Position numbers and translations under genes: made by a program. The notes under the pieces were generated by a model. The model searched no databases and had not been told where the DNA came from. It saw nothing but the letters and a program-made list of their open reading frames with translations. Positions 32,622 through 44,800 of a stretch of DNA of 64,000 bases are shown piece by piece (the stretch's first letter is position 1; the number at the start of each line of letters is the position of its first letter). This stretch comes from Circinella umbellata. Its lineage: Eukaryota > Mucoromycota > Mucoromycetes > Mucorales > Lichtheimiaceae. The stretch is from NCBI GenBank assembly GCA_025093555.1, contig JAIWNF010000096.1:42963-106962 (forward strand), read 5' to 3'.

Positions 32622-34276
32622 TTATTGTGCACCAAATATATATTCCATTTCTTCCAACGTTTTCCCTGCTGTTTCGGGAAGAAACCACAGACCAGCCATA
32701 GTTACGACTTGACAAGCACCGAAAAAAAAGTAAGCACCAGATACTGTGGAAGCCAAAAATGGTGGGGTAGAATAGGTGATCATAATAGAAAAAGCCCAAT
32801 TTAAACCATAAACTATTCCCAGTCCTTTAGCACGGGTACGCATATTGAAAACTTCGGCTGGATAAACATAATTTGCAATACCCCAGGTAAAAGCATAAGT
32901 CCCAGTAAAGATATATAAAAACGCAATAATGGTATTACGAGCAGGCGCATTTTTAATAATAACATCACCCGTCTTGACATCCACGATTGTATATATTTCA
33001 AACATGGAACCAATAATAAACATACTAATTGCCATAATCAATGAACCACTTAAAAATAATTTTCTACGACCCCATGAGTCGATCACCCATTGTGATGAAA
33101 TAGCGACGCAAATAAAAGATAAAAATCCTGTACCTCCAGTAATAGCAATGGAGGATGAAACATCTGAAAGACCCGCAGTAAGAAATATTTGAGGAGCATA
33201 GTACCATATAGAGACAATTCCAGTAAATGAATTTGCCATGGCAATAAATGCAGCAGAAAAAAATCGTCTACGGTTGCTTGAAGTAGTAAATAGTTCTGCA
33301 TAGGTACGTTTTCCCAACGATCGTTCAAATTCAATCTCATTTTTGATTTCGTCAAATTCATTCTGTATATAACCAGTACCACGTAAAGAAACCAATGCAA
33401 TCAAAGCTTTTTCGTTAAGTCCTTTGTCAATCAACCAACGAGGTGAATAAGGCATACATAACATTGCCAAACCAAAAAAGAAGCACATTAAACATTGCAG
33501 TAAATAAGGCGCACGCCATGACCAATTTGTATCAAGATGATTTGTACCAAAAGTGACAAAATAACCGGCTACTTGACCAAATGTACTCATTAATGTAAAG
33601 AAACTAATCAATCTGCCACGGATATCCGGAGGTGCAATTTCTGAAAGATATAATGGAATACCACTACAATTGTGTTTTTTTTTTTGCTCTTTTAATAATA
33701 AGAATCTTAGCGCCAACAATTCAGATAAAAAATAAAAAATAAAACTTTACTTTGTCATAAGACCTGCACCCAGTCCACCCACGAGTCGACCTGTCAACAA
33801 AAGACCAAGATTGTAACCAATGACGAGAAAAACATTACCGATACAAAATAAAATAGAGGCACCCAAAATTGTATATTTACGGCTAAATCGGTCTAGAAAA
33901 AAAAATCAATTAATTTATTAAGTACTCGTTAAAAAAAATAGAGAAATCAGTTGCATATAAAATGATCGGTACCACAAAAATACCCAGAAAAGAATGCTCC
34001 CAGCGCAGCAGTCATTAGAAAAAAGGCTAATAAAAGCCCCTGTAAATATTCTAAATTATCTTTTGTAAAAAACTGTTCTTGGAATGGAATCATAGTAAGA
34101 ACACCACTTGTAGCTCCAGTATCAAAACCACAAAGAAAACCACCAATGGCTGCAACAATGGCAGAAAGATAAACGCCTCTACGAAGACCATATGATTCGA
34201 TTGTTGTAATATTAACCGAAGATTTAATACTCAATACTTCTGGATCTGCCGGTATTGATTGTGCCTTATTTGACAT
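32622..34276 (-). CDS. MFS sugar transporter
   Basis: Exons 34276-33973, 33892-33751 and 33663-32622, 495 residues. Motifs of the sugar porter family are in order: GGFLCGFDTGATSGVL in the first membrane segment, DRFSRKYT, GRLVGGLGAGLM, PLYLSEIAPPDIRGRL, WRAPYLLQ, SPRWLIDKG, then DSWGRRKLFLSG in the second half and the terminal PETAGKTLEEME. Twelve membrane segments are expected. It probably imports hexoses across the plasma membrane by proton symport, but the substrate cannot be read from the sequence. It is close in style to fungal high-affinity glucose/hexose and quinate-type carriers. Confidence 0.93.
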
Positions 34277-36760
34277 ATACTACAAACAGATTAACGGGGG
34301 GGGGGAGATAATAATAAACAGTTGATGTGCTGAAAGAAAAAGAATGAAAAGAAATTCAAATCAGTACGTCTGCCTGTTCCTTTTTTGTCTTCTTTTTTGT
34401 GGCATTACAAAAAGTTGACCAATGGTGTAACGGGAGAGCTACTGCCTCATATATTGCTGTCCACTTTAACTGGGACAAATAATGTCACGGTTGATGTTCA
34501 TCACATCAACTAAAGAAACGTATCATGGATTTAATCTGTGATAAAAGTGGGACATAGCTTTATCTTACATCTAATTTATACTACAGCAGCATATATAACA
34601 TAATAAAAATACTACGTAAATGTACATAATTGGGTAATCATTGACCAGAAACATACATTCATCTATTTTTACGTAGAAGGGTCTATTAAATGTAATTACT
34701 ATATATTGAAGTATTACTGTGATATGAAATAAAAGCAAAAGAAAATGGCAGAAAAGCTGAAAGTATTGATATTTTCAATACGCAAAATAAACGATGTGCA
34801 TGTTTATTTATTTTTGTGTAAACCAAGGGGTTAATGCATAGATCTACGTCATGATATAATTGAGCTTCCCAAAATTAATCAATAGATGGAAGAAAGAAAT
34901 AAGCTGAATTGATCGACTATTTATACACTATATTAGTGTGACAGATATTCCCTTTTCTTTTAATTAAGAAAATTTCATTTCATTGAAACTTTCTTTTTTA
35001 AGCATATACGGAAAGTACTAATGGTCAACTGTTTTTTTTTAACAACAAAAAAGTTGGATAAATACGCATAATAATAATAGAAACAACAATGTTGATCGAT
35101 GGTAGTGAAACCCGATTATTAACTTGTCTCGATTTGGACTGGTGCTGTCTTTAATAAATTATTGTTTGATTGCTAACATTTTACGTACGTCACACTTTCA
35201 CTTTGAATTATACTTGGTTCCAATAATATCAGCTCTGATATATGATTTTTTTTTCAGAGCTACACTCATCAATGCATATTATTGATATTCAAAATAAAAA
35301 ATATATTTATAAAAGAAAAAAAAAGCACACACAAGTTTACTTTAATAACATATATGCAACTATTCTGCAGACATCTATCTATACAATAATGTATGCAAAT
35401 GATTATTAAAGACATTCTTATTCGACTACATACTACGTAGATGTGATATAATATGTAGCCATAGCGAAAATGTTGCTATCGGTTCCCTTTGTATAATAAA
35501 TACAGAAATTAATGAGATTTCATACGGATCTCATAAGATTTACACACGTGTCTATATACTCCTCTTTGAATCATTAATGCACCAAAAACAGCAACAAACA
35601 ATCGACGATAGACTTTATAACTATCACGCTTTTGGGAAAAGAATACCTTTGAGCATCATCTAGTGTAAAAATATGCATAATGATAGAAACTACTCATGGT
35701 ACCCTGCGAAAAAAAAATAGAAACACAACTGACTATTCACATTTTTGATACATCTTTTTGTATTTTCCATACGATAATGATATTCGATGTGAAGTTTTTC
35801 TGTTACAGTATTTCAACAATATTTAGATAGTATAACAGTAAAAACACATAAGAGATAAACCCTTCAAGACTTTGTTACTTATTTCATTGGTAATTTGAAA
35901 ATGAGTGAAGCTGTCCATTGGGACAAAATTTGTCAATGAATATTTATTCTTGTTTCATTCTACAAAAGGAGAGCTTTAGTTAGTTGTTTTTGTGAGTATA
36001 TCAAATGTAGTACGTAGATTCGTTTTGGAATAGCGATTGTTATTGAAAAGAACATTATTATTAGTAATCTGCATTACCTTGAGATAGGTCGCCTTCTTCA
36101 ATTTTTGTACTATTCTGTCTAATATTATAACCGAGTACATAAAATAAAACATCATTTTTGATATCATATAATTACGTAAAGTTGAAATTGGTACTGGGTA
36201 TTCACACATCTCCATGATTGCATGATCATACATGCAAAACCAGAACTTGGCACCCGAAATGAAACTTTTAAAAAAAGAGGATAACATCTTTTTTTATTCG
36301 CTCGTATACATCTTTCCCTGTTCAAATAAATAAATCTTGGTTCCGGCATAAAAGCTCTTGCGTGATTTCCTTCCTGCTCTTGATTCACATTATATCATGG
36401 CTAGAAGACTGGAATTTACTGATCTTTGACGTTTAATTTTTGTATATGTAACCATGCCTCATCAAACTCACCTTGCTTTTTCGTATCCTATCTCATCTCA
36501 ACCGCCCACCTCCTATGTTGAGATTTTGCTTTCATCACTAATATATCAAAAACCAAACCGCAAAATTTGTTAAAGATTACGTAAATAATCATATGGTACG
36601 ACTTAAAAAAAACTAATACATTTTATAGAGTTCGCGTTTTCATGTCGGCACTCGAATTATTTTGATGGTTTCAAGCCAGTACGTATGGGTTGTATCATTT
36701 TCTTTACTTTTCTCTTTCGCTTCTCCATTATATTTCGGCTCGCAAAAGAAAACATTAAAC
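34277..36760. other. Intergenic, about 2.5 kb
   Basis: AT-rich, with a poly-G run at 34296-34304 near the transporter start. Several ORFs up to about 100 codons look like chance. An in-frame stretch upstream of 36761 (36665-36760) would add a hydrophobic signal-like peptide to the next gene; I did not include it. Confidence 0.5.
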
Positions 36761-38926
36761 ATGGACGTGAACAGCAGCTCAAATTCCTCTCGAGGAACTA
36801 GCACCAACAATAATAGTTTATCTTTTGTAAACGATGAACGAGAACAGAATCAACAAGAACAAATGCAAACGTCTTCAGGCGACTCTACTACTACAGCAAC
36901 AGCAAGTCAGCAACAGCAAGCATTAAATAGTAACGATCTATACCGTTTAATATTAACATCGCTTGGGATCAATCAAGTCTTGCTGCTGGACCGTTTAGGA
37001 CAACCCGAAACAACAGATAATAGGTATAATGAATTGTATCGTTTACGATTATTAAATGAACTTATGATTTCTCAGACACAAGGTCTTTTACATAATCATC
37101 ATAATACCACTTCATATGAGCATCAGGAATTACAATATGACATTGATCAGTATTATGAATCTCAGCGTACATCTCAGAGTTTACAGAATGGATCTACTCA
37201 TACATTTGCTCATTTATCATCATCATCATCTAGTGTTCAAAACATCCGTGATTCCGAACGCAGTAATCAGCAACAACACCCATCAATAAAATGTAGTAAA
37301 TTAATTGATCCGATTAATTACTTGTCCCATGACATCTGGATACACATCTTTTCATTTATCAAAGTAAAAAGAAAAGAAGAGGCATTCAACCTGATGCGGG
37401 TGTCCAAAAGCTGGATGAACAAAACATCAAGATTAACAGCACATGTATGGGAATATGGTATAAGATTGAAAAAAGAATTTGTCTTGTTTCCATGTCTTGG
37501 CACACATGTCAAATCTCTTGAATTTGATCAGTTTAGTCAGCAGAGTGATCTTTTCAAAATGATGGAGACGGTAAAAAATTATGAATGCACCAAGCTGATT
37601 AGTATATGTAAGAATACTATTATTTATCTTTGATACTCACATAATTCAGAAAGATTTATATGTAATAAAATAATGAGTTATTTATTGTTCTAATGAATAC
37701 CATATGCCTAACTTATTATTTTGATGTGATTATATTACAAAATAGGCTTCAATAAATGTATCATACACGATTTACAGCTATTCTTGAAATACTTGGGACC
37801 ATTAACGAAAGCAGCACTAATTTTGGAATTCGAATATCATCAAGGCATAACATTACCAATCTCTTTGATTCTCAAAAATTGTCCAAACTTGGAGCACTTG
37901 AAATATACAACACAGAATAATGACCTACAGCAAAACAGTGATATGTTCTATAGTCAAGTTGAAACTATCCCCAGAAGTAATACTGTTGAGAAACAACAAC
38001 TATCAATATATTCTCTCACCGATCTCACGATCGGGGCCGACTTTGATAATATGGATCGCATCACACCTGTGGGCAGCAACATCAACCTCAAAAGTTGTGA
38101 ACTTATCGCAATTATCAAAAGGGCATTACATCTTGAAACTCTTATTTTATGTCATGTTTTTAATACTGCTATGGATTCGTCTATCATTTACGCTATCTCA
38201 GAGCTTCCTTCATTACAAAAGCTCGGCTTGATTTTTGGTTTGAATGACAATAAAAAAACACCGACTGATAATTACCAAAATGTTGAACAAGAACATCAAC
38301 AAATGTCACTGCATATGGCTCTTTACGCATTGTTAGCAAAGCATGCCGCCTTGGGAACCCGTAATTCATTATGTGATCTTACGTTGAATATAGTCGACGA
38401 TACCATTTTATATCAAATTTCACGTATCTCCTCATTTGTCAACTTGAATCTCACAGATAGTCTGCAAAAAGTATCCGAGCAAGGTATCTTGACTTTTGCA
38501 CGAGAATTATACTCTTTTGGTGGAGCCAAAAATCTTGTACAGCTCTCATTGCATCAATTTGACATTCAAAATTATAAAGTTTTATGTCACTTTTCTCGTT
38601 TGAAAAAGCTTCAAGTTGTTGATTTTTCGGACTGTTATCTTCAAAAAGATGGATACAAAACGCTCATTGATCAATCCCCAAGCCTCAAATATGTCCTCCA
38701 ACCCTTGTATGATTTACACGACGTTGAAGTTCAAGAAGTGACCAAAATTCGAACGGATGATGATAACGATCTATCAAAACCAACATACATTGTTCCATAC
38801 AAACTTATTCATTATGACGAAGACATTGCTATTACTGACTATAATATGGACAATAAACGTAACAAGTTTATTATAATGACGGAAAAATTGGAAAATGATT
38901 TTAAATTGTTAATGTCAGATCAATAA
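36761..38926 (+). CDS. F-box/LRR-like protein
   Basis: Exons 36761-37607 and 37746-38926, 675 residues in phase. Start chosen at MDVNSSSNSS; an in-frame ATG at 36665 would add MVSSQYVWVVSFSLLFSF, which is odd for this family. The N-terminus is Ser/Asn/Gln-rich. The F-box-like region lies near residues 180-240 (INYLSHDIWIHIFSFIKV, FNLMRVSKSWMNKTS). Leucine-rich repeats follow: LKNCPNLEHLKYT, LHLETLILCHV, LPSLQKLGLIFG, LVQLSLHQFDI, LKKLQVVDFSDCYLQKDG. Such proteins usually recruit targets to SCF ubiquitin ligases; this family is strongly expanded in Mucorales. Target unknown. Confidence 0.75.
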
Positions 38927-39677
38927 TAGCGAACAAGTAGCAGTAGTGGTTACTCTATTATCTTTTTGCACGCTTAGTCTATAATTGTCATCACTATTCT
39001 TTTTTTTTTGCTTACATACAAAACTCAGTACGTAGTGGTATTATATCTGTAACTTTTATATCATTAATAAAACAAATAATAGCTTTAGTTAAACTTACGT
39101 ATCCGTAACTAAAAATTCACCAAATATACACATGGATTTTTATTCTTACTTGTGTTCAAATTGATTACGTAAAATAACTGCAGCATAAATTAGTAAATAA
39201 AAAAAAAACAGAAGGATTATAAGGTTTTTGACTCGTTGTGCAATATAATTGTCATTGTAAAAAAATTATAACATTATCTCGTTTTTGATATATCTTTTTA
39301 TAAAGATAATAATATGTATTTTATTATAAGATACGTAGATAAATTAGGAGAAGTTCATTTTTTACAAAGCTAAATTCCAATAACTATTTTTTCTTTATTT
39401 CTATCTGATAAGCACATGTGGGGTGCTTATCATTCCTTTATGTAATAATAATAGTGTTACGTAAACGATATAGATGTCGCTGACCGTATCTATTCGATCA
39501 AACATTATTTAATGGACTCAAAAAAAAAAAAAAAAAAAAAACTGATCTGTTTTTATTAAAATATAAATAAGACTTGTATTTGAAAACCACGTATGTATCG
39601 TAACTATTATATTGTATCAGCAAAGTTGGCAAATTTATACGTAATGTAACTTTGTATTTTCGAAATTTAATTTAACT
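38927..39677. other. Convergent intergenic region
   Basis: AT-rich with many ACGTA words (e.g. 39029, 39097, 39166, 39331, 39459) and a run of about 20 adenines at 39521-39540. No gene seen. Confidence 0.5.
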
Positions 39678-40348
39678 TTATGGCTTTGTACGAAATTTTC
39701 CCACTGAATTATGATCAGCATCGAAGCTTTCAAATGCCAAATCACCATATGCTCCAGTAACCACAATGGATCCACCAGCAGGACACGAAATATCTCGTCG
39801 ATTATAAAAAAAATATAAAACTTCTCCATACGATATCTATTATACAGTATATTGAAAATAGGCAAAATATGCGAAATGAATTATTAATAGCAATAAAAAA
39901 AAGATAAGCATAGTTCGTACGTAAATGTGAAATAAAACGAATTCTTGTTCGGCTTACTTTAAAGTTGACTATGGCATTCTTGTCTGCTGTTGCACTACAA
40001 TCTGTGCTAGTGTATGGGCAACACTCTGATGAACCAGGAGTCATTTTATGATGACTAAAACGACTGTAACAAATTTATTATTATAATAGTGCATAGCAGT
40101 AATTATTGTTAATAACAATTGAGCGTTGTAGATCTCTGGCAGCTTTTAAATAGTTAATAAGCTACATTACAAGGTTATAAAATGATATATTACCTGGCAC
40201 CTTTTGCCCGCCAATCTTGACCACCTACTTGATCGACATGCACGTAGGTACCATCTGTCACCTTGTTATAAATACAATATGCATCTCCATGGTAATGGGA
40301 CAAAATGGTAAAAATCATAAGAATAATAGGAATCAAAAAGCGAATCAT
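39678..40348 (-). CDS. Small predicted secreted cysteine-containing protein
   Basis: Exons on the minus strand 40348-40194, 40063-39958 and 39836-39678; 139 residues, in phase, all GT-AG. The N-terminus MIRFLIPIILMIFTILSHYH looks like a signal peptide with cleavage near GDA. The mature part has cysteines at CIYN, ECCPYT, DCSA and ISCPAGG, a spacing that suggests disulfides. I do not recognise the family. It is divergent from PEX1, with a 1.5-kb spacer. It could be a small secreted protein of unknown role. Confidence 0.65.
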
Positions 40349-41839
40349 ATTTAATAAAGTAGTTCTGAGAAGTGGTAATGTGATGGAAAAAAAACACGAT
40401 AAGAAGGTTTAAGTTAATAGTGTGGAATGCAATAATTAAGGTGTTCGAAATGAAAGGTTTTTTAATTTTAGTACGAATGTTACGTATTGGCTTTTCTGTT
40501 GTTGTTTTTTTTTCTCTATTCTTAAACAATAATGTAGTATTTATATGTTTTTCAAGGAGAGCTTGACAACATAAAATGTACTTTGTTATCAGTTCCAATA
40601 TAAAAGACACTCATGGTCATGATGTTGACCATTGTTATAGCTAATATTATAATGCTACTGCCCATTTTTCTAAAAGTCGTTGTTATATTTCATTTCTGTC
40701 TTTATTTAATGTATTGCTTTCAACAACAAATTCAAGCACAGGAGTAACCAAAAAAAGTAGTTCGCATTTTGGTTAATTGTTCAAAGAAAATCACTACTGT
40801 TTAAACTGCATGACTTTACGTATCTATAGTATTGATGTATCGACGAAGTATACACTATAAAAAATAGATGGCTAATCTTTTAGAATGTCTCTAATATCTA
40901 CATAGATGCTGTAATTTTTCTATATTATTAATAAAGACATGCTTTTAATGCCATACGCCACCAACCGTAAAATAATAAACACGTCGGTAAGCAATACAAT
41001 ATATTTATTTTTTGCTACAACCCCAGAATTTATTTTTATTTACGTAGTAAGTTAATAATTTTTCAACAATTCTTCATTCAAAAGTTATGTCTTAATAGAA
41101 ATACATATCCTTTATGATTGATTTATAAATAATTGTATAAATATCAGCTTGTGTCGGCATTTATCAATCAACCTACGTACAAAAATCTCGGTCTCCAAAT
41201 TTAGGATAATGAAGATTTCGAGCTGGAGAATCACCCTGTTGCCACCATTGATTGAGCTTATGTGAAAATAATATATATTGAAATCCCGTTGTTTTGTTCA
41301 TGGATATGAATAGTGTCCTAAATTTATATCATGGTATGAGGTAATAATGAAGTAGTACAATGAGATGTAATTTTTTTTACATACTATATGTATTTAAATA
41401 ACAATCACTTCATCAACTAACCTCTATTACTTTTTAAAGTCATGACCCGTAATAATGAGGTTGTTATGGAAGAAACACGGTTCCTTAGCAACAACAAAAT
41501 ATAGAAGAAATAGCTTTTATAGGAGTGGATGAGTAGTTGTATCATAAAGGATACTAATTTCTAAGTAAAAAGAAGGAAAAAGTAAAAAGAAAAAAAAAAG
41601 TTGGTATAAGTAATATGAAATTGTAGCGGATGAACTTCAGCAAAATATAGTCTTTCGTAAATGACAACAAAAAATTTACCCCACAAATCTTCTACTTCTC
41701 ACGGGCGGAGGAGGGACCGCGGAGACACAAAGGTGATGTATAAAAAAACATGACAAATGTTGAATATGTAATATAATAACTTTATGCTTTTCTGTCTTTT
41801 AAAGTCTTCCCCTTTTCCTCTTTTTACACTTTATTAATA
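40349..41839. other. Divergent intergenic region
   Basis: AT-rich spacer. A GC-rich patch (ACGGGCGGAGGAGGGACCGC near 41701) lies about 130 bp before the PEX1 start, and a pyrimidine tract (41800-41825) directly before it. No gene supported. Confidence 0.5.
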
Positions 41840-44800
41840 ATGCCGAAACAACTTATCGTTCAGTTCACTCCCATTCGTTCTTGTTTAGTGAATTTACCTG
41901 GACAATGGGTTAGTGCGCTGCTGGACCAGCGCAAGGTAAAGTAAAAAACAAAACGTCAAAATATACATATTATATTATTACTAGTTGGAAAAAATAGATA
42001 AAGTAACTTGAAGACTGAAAAAACAAACAAACAACACAATTGTATAGCTACCACAAAATGTTATTTTAGAAATTAGTTGGTCAACAGCAAAGGACGGCAG
42101 TAACCAGAAAAAAACATATTGCGGTTGGTCTGGTGAAGCGGCGAAACCATTACCACCTAATGCCGTATTTACTTATGGACAAAACAGTAAATTGGAAGTA
42201 TTGGAAATGGATCCACAAGTAGGACAAGCTGTTGGTTTGGTCGAAGGACAAAAGGTATATAATAATATGGAAACAAAAAAGGAAACAATAAGAATAAGAA
42301 ATGAGGGGCATCAAGGTCATTTTGTTCACTAGGAGGAGACTACATGAGTATGTGTGAATGAAAACGTGAATGTAAAGCGGGTTTACTTTATATAGGTATA
42401 TTAATAGTTATGACAATTTTTTATTATGTTATAGATCAACGTAGAGTTTTGTCGAAACATTCCTGATTGCGCGTCTGTACATGTCGAACCTTATACTGAA
42501 GACGACTGGGAAATTTTGGTAAGAGAGAACAAGAAAAAAAGCGACAGGAAAAAAAAATCATGTGAAAATGAAAAATTAACCGAATATATTGTCAAGAAAA
42601 GTATTAACAAAAAGAACGGCTATTATTAGGAACTTCATGCTGGTTACGTGGAGGAAAATTTATTGGGACAAATAAGAGCGGTTTATAATAATCAGCTAAT
42701 GTGTGTTTGGATTCATGGACGCACTTTGGTTCGTCTTCGTGTTGGTAAGTGTCGCAAAACTATCTTGCCCTGATTTCTGAGATAAACTCAAACACAATCT
42801 ATATTTCTTTTCCAGCCGAGTTGGATCCCAAGGTACCTGTCATTAAACTGAATACAAATTCCGAAGTCATCGTTGCACCCAAAGTCAGAAAACAACCAAA
42901 AGCAGCAGCTGAAGTAGCAGCCAATTTGACAAAACAACAAAAAGCAGCTCCACATATCTTTTTACGTAATTTACCCGTGGGTGTATTATTATCTACAAAT
43001 GACGCACCCGTTCTTATCCATCCAGATTCTATTGGTCAAGTCAAAGGATCTGAATTAGTTTGTATATCTAAAGTATCTCCTGGATTTATTCGACAAAAGG
43101 GTAATAGTTCTGGGGATGATAATAATAATAATAATAAAGATACAGTATCCAATACCGATGGTCAAGGGGAAAACGGTACTTCAAGTGATACCATTCATCG
43201 AGCAAAGGAGATTTATGCCCCTGTGGTATTGAGTACAACAGTACCAAGAAATCATGTTTGTGTGGAACAATCAATTCGACGTACATTGGATATCAAAGAC
43301 TTTGATATTGTCAAGTAAGAAATGAAAAAAGAAGGAAACAATTGATTTAGACACACACATACACGGGGAGGAATAGATAGTGCATTAAAAGAAGATAATG
43401 ATACTCGTTGGTGTAGGGGAGTACCAGGAGAAATGTACGATTTTTTTTGCTAATAATGTTATTTTGTATGTTGTTTTTTCGTTTAATATTTAGGGTCGCC
43501 ACGGTAACCATGAAGAGTAGTCCTTTAGGATCTATTATTTTACGCCAACAAGTATCTCCTTCTGCTGCTAATCAATCTTCATTACGGCTTGGTCTGGAAG
43601 CTAGGTAAAAAGAAAACAAACATCAATAATAAATAAAGCTATATTTATTGAGAGAGAATAGAGAGACTAACAATTATTTAATGGTATCAATATAGTGCCC
43701 AACAAGCTAAACAAAAAGCCGAAAAACAAGCAGCTTTGATTGAATCTTTCAAAGGTAATAAAAAGAAAATAAACTCAAAAAAAAATGAAAGGGCATGCGA
43801 GGAAAAGAAAAGGGCTCAATATAGTTTTGGATACATATTTTGCGCTTTTACTCAAATAGGATTGACTTTACCATATATTCTTTCGTTATTATTATTTAGA
43901 TTACCTTGATAAAAGTCCAAATGATAAGATCGTGCTTACTCAAGGAACCATTTTCACATCTACATCCGAACAACAAATTCATTCTTCTTCCATTATCCAG
44001 TTTGGACAAAAGAAAGGTTTATTTTCGGGCCTTAGTGGTAATCCACCACCATCTAATGAAATTATTAGTGAATATATCACTCTAAACAAATCTCAAATCA
44101 AGAATTTACAAGTGGAAGTTGGAGAAGATATTGTTACTTTTGGGTTGGATGATACTACTTCCAAGGATAATAATAAAAGGTAATTACCTTTTTGAGGTGG
44201 TTGGGAATTAGTGATTTCTTTGTAAAAAGAAAAATATAAAGAGCGTTTTCTTGGTTCTCACAGTTTTCACCCCTAGTAACACGGATGAACCTCCAGTATT
44301 AGGTGGTATCAATAAGCTCTATGAAAAAATTCATCAATATACTGTGGCTAATGTGGCTGATAAAGATTTGAAACAAGCCTTATCTGTACCTGGTAAGCCT
44401 AGTTTAGTTTAGTCTTGTGCTTTTTATTTTTTGGTTATCCTATGTGATATGTATGGGAAAGCATAAAAAATTATTTTATACGCTTCTAACTTTATTTTTG
44501 ACTATTATAGGTTGTGGTGGTATTTTGATCACTGGTGCACATGGGGCTGGTAAATCCAGTCTTGTGAAAAAGTTAATTCATTCATTACATTGTGACCCCA
44601 AGACTCTAATTTGTAAGTTTCTTTTTCAAGTGATACAAAGGCTGTTAGATTTAGTGAGGTTGTCAGAAACTTAAAAAAAAATAAACAAACAATTATTTTT
44701 ATTTATTTATTTATTTATAGATACCCGTGAGGTCAATTGTGCAGAAATTGCAGAAGAACGAGTTCCTACTTTTAAAGATTTGTTACAACAATGGTTTGAT

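Noticed and set aside
34420..36660. Possible additional gene upstream of the F-box gene
   Set aside because: The best ORF (about 103 codons on the minus strand) has no recognisable domain, start context or adjoining exons.
36665..36760. Signal-peptide-like N-terminal extension of the F-box protein
   Set aside because: F-box proteins are not normally secreted; the later ATG at 36761 begins a typical Ser/Asn-rich N-terminus. The extension could still be real if transcripts start upstream.
42062..42070. TTTTAG at 42064-42069 as acceptor for PEX1 exon 2
   Set aside because: It gives the wrong frame; TATAG ending at 42047 yields [11 protein letters not shown] and in-phase continuation.
44264..44276. 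First AG (44263) as acceptor for PEX1 exon 9
   Set aside because: It would introduce TAG after four codons; the next AG at 44275-44276 keeps the frame.
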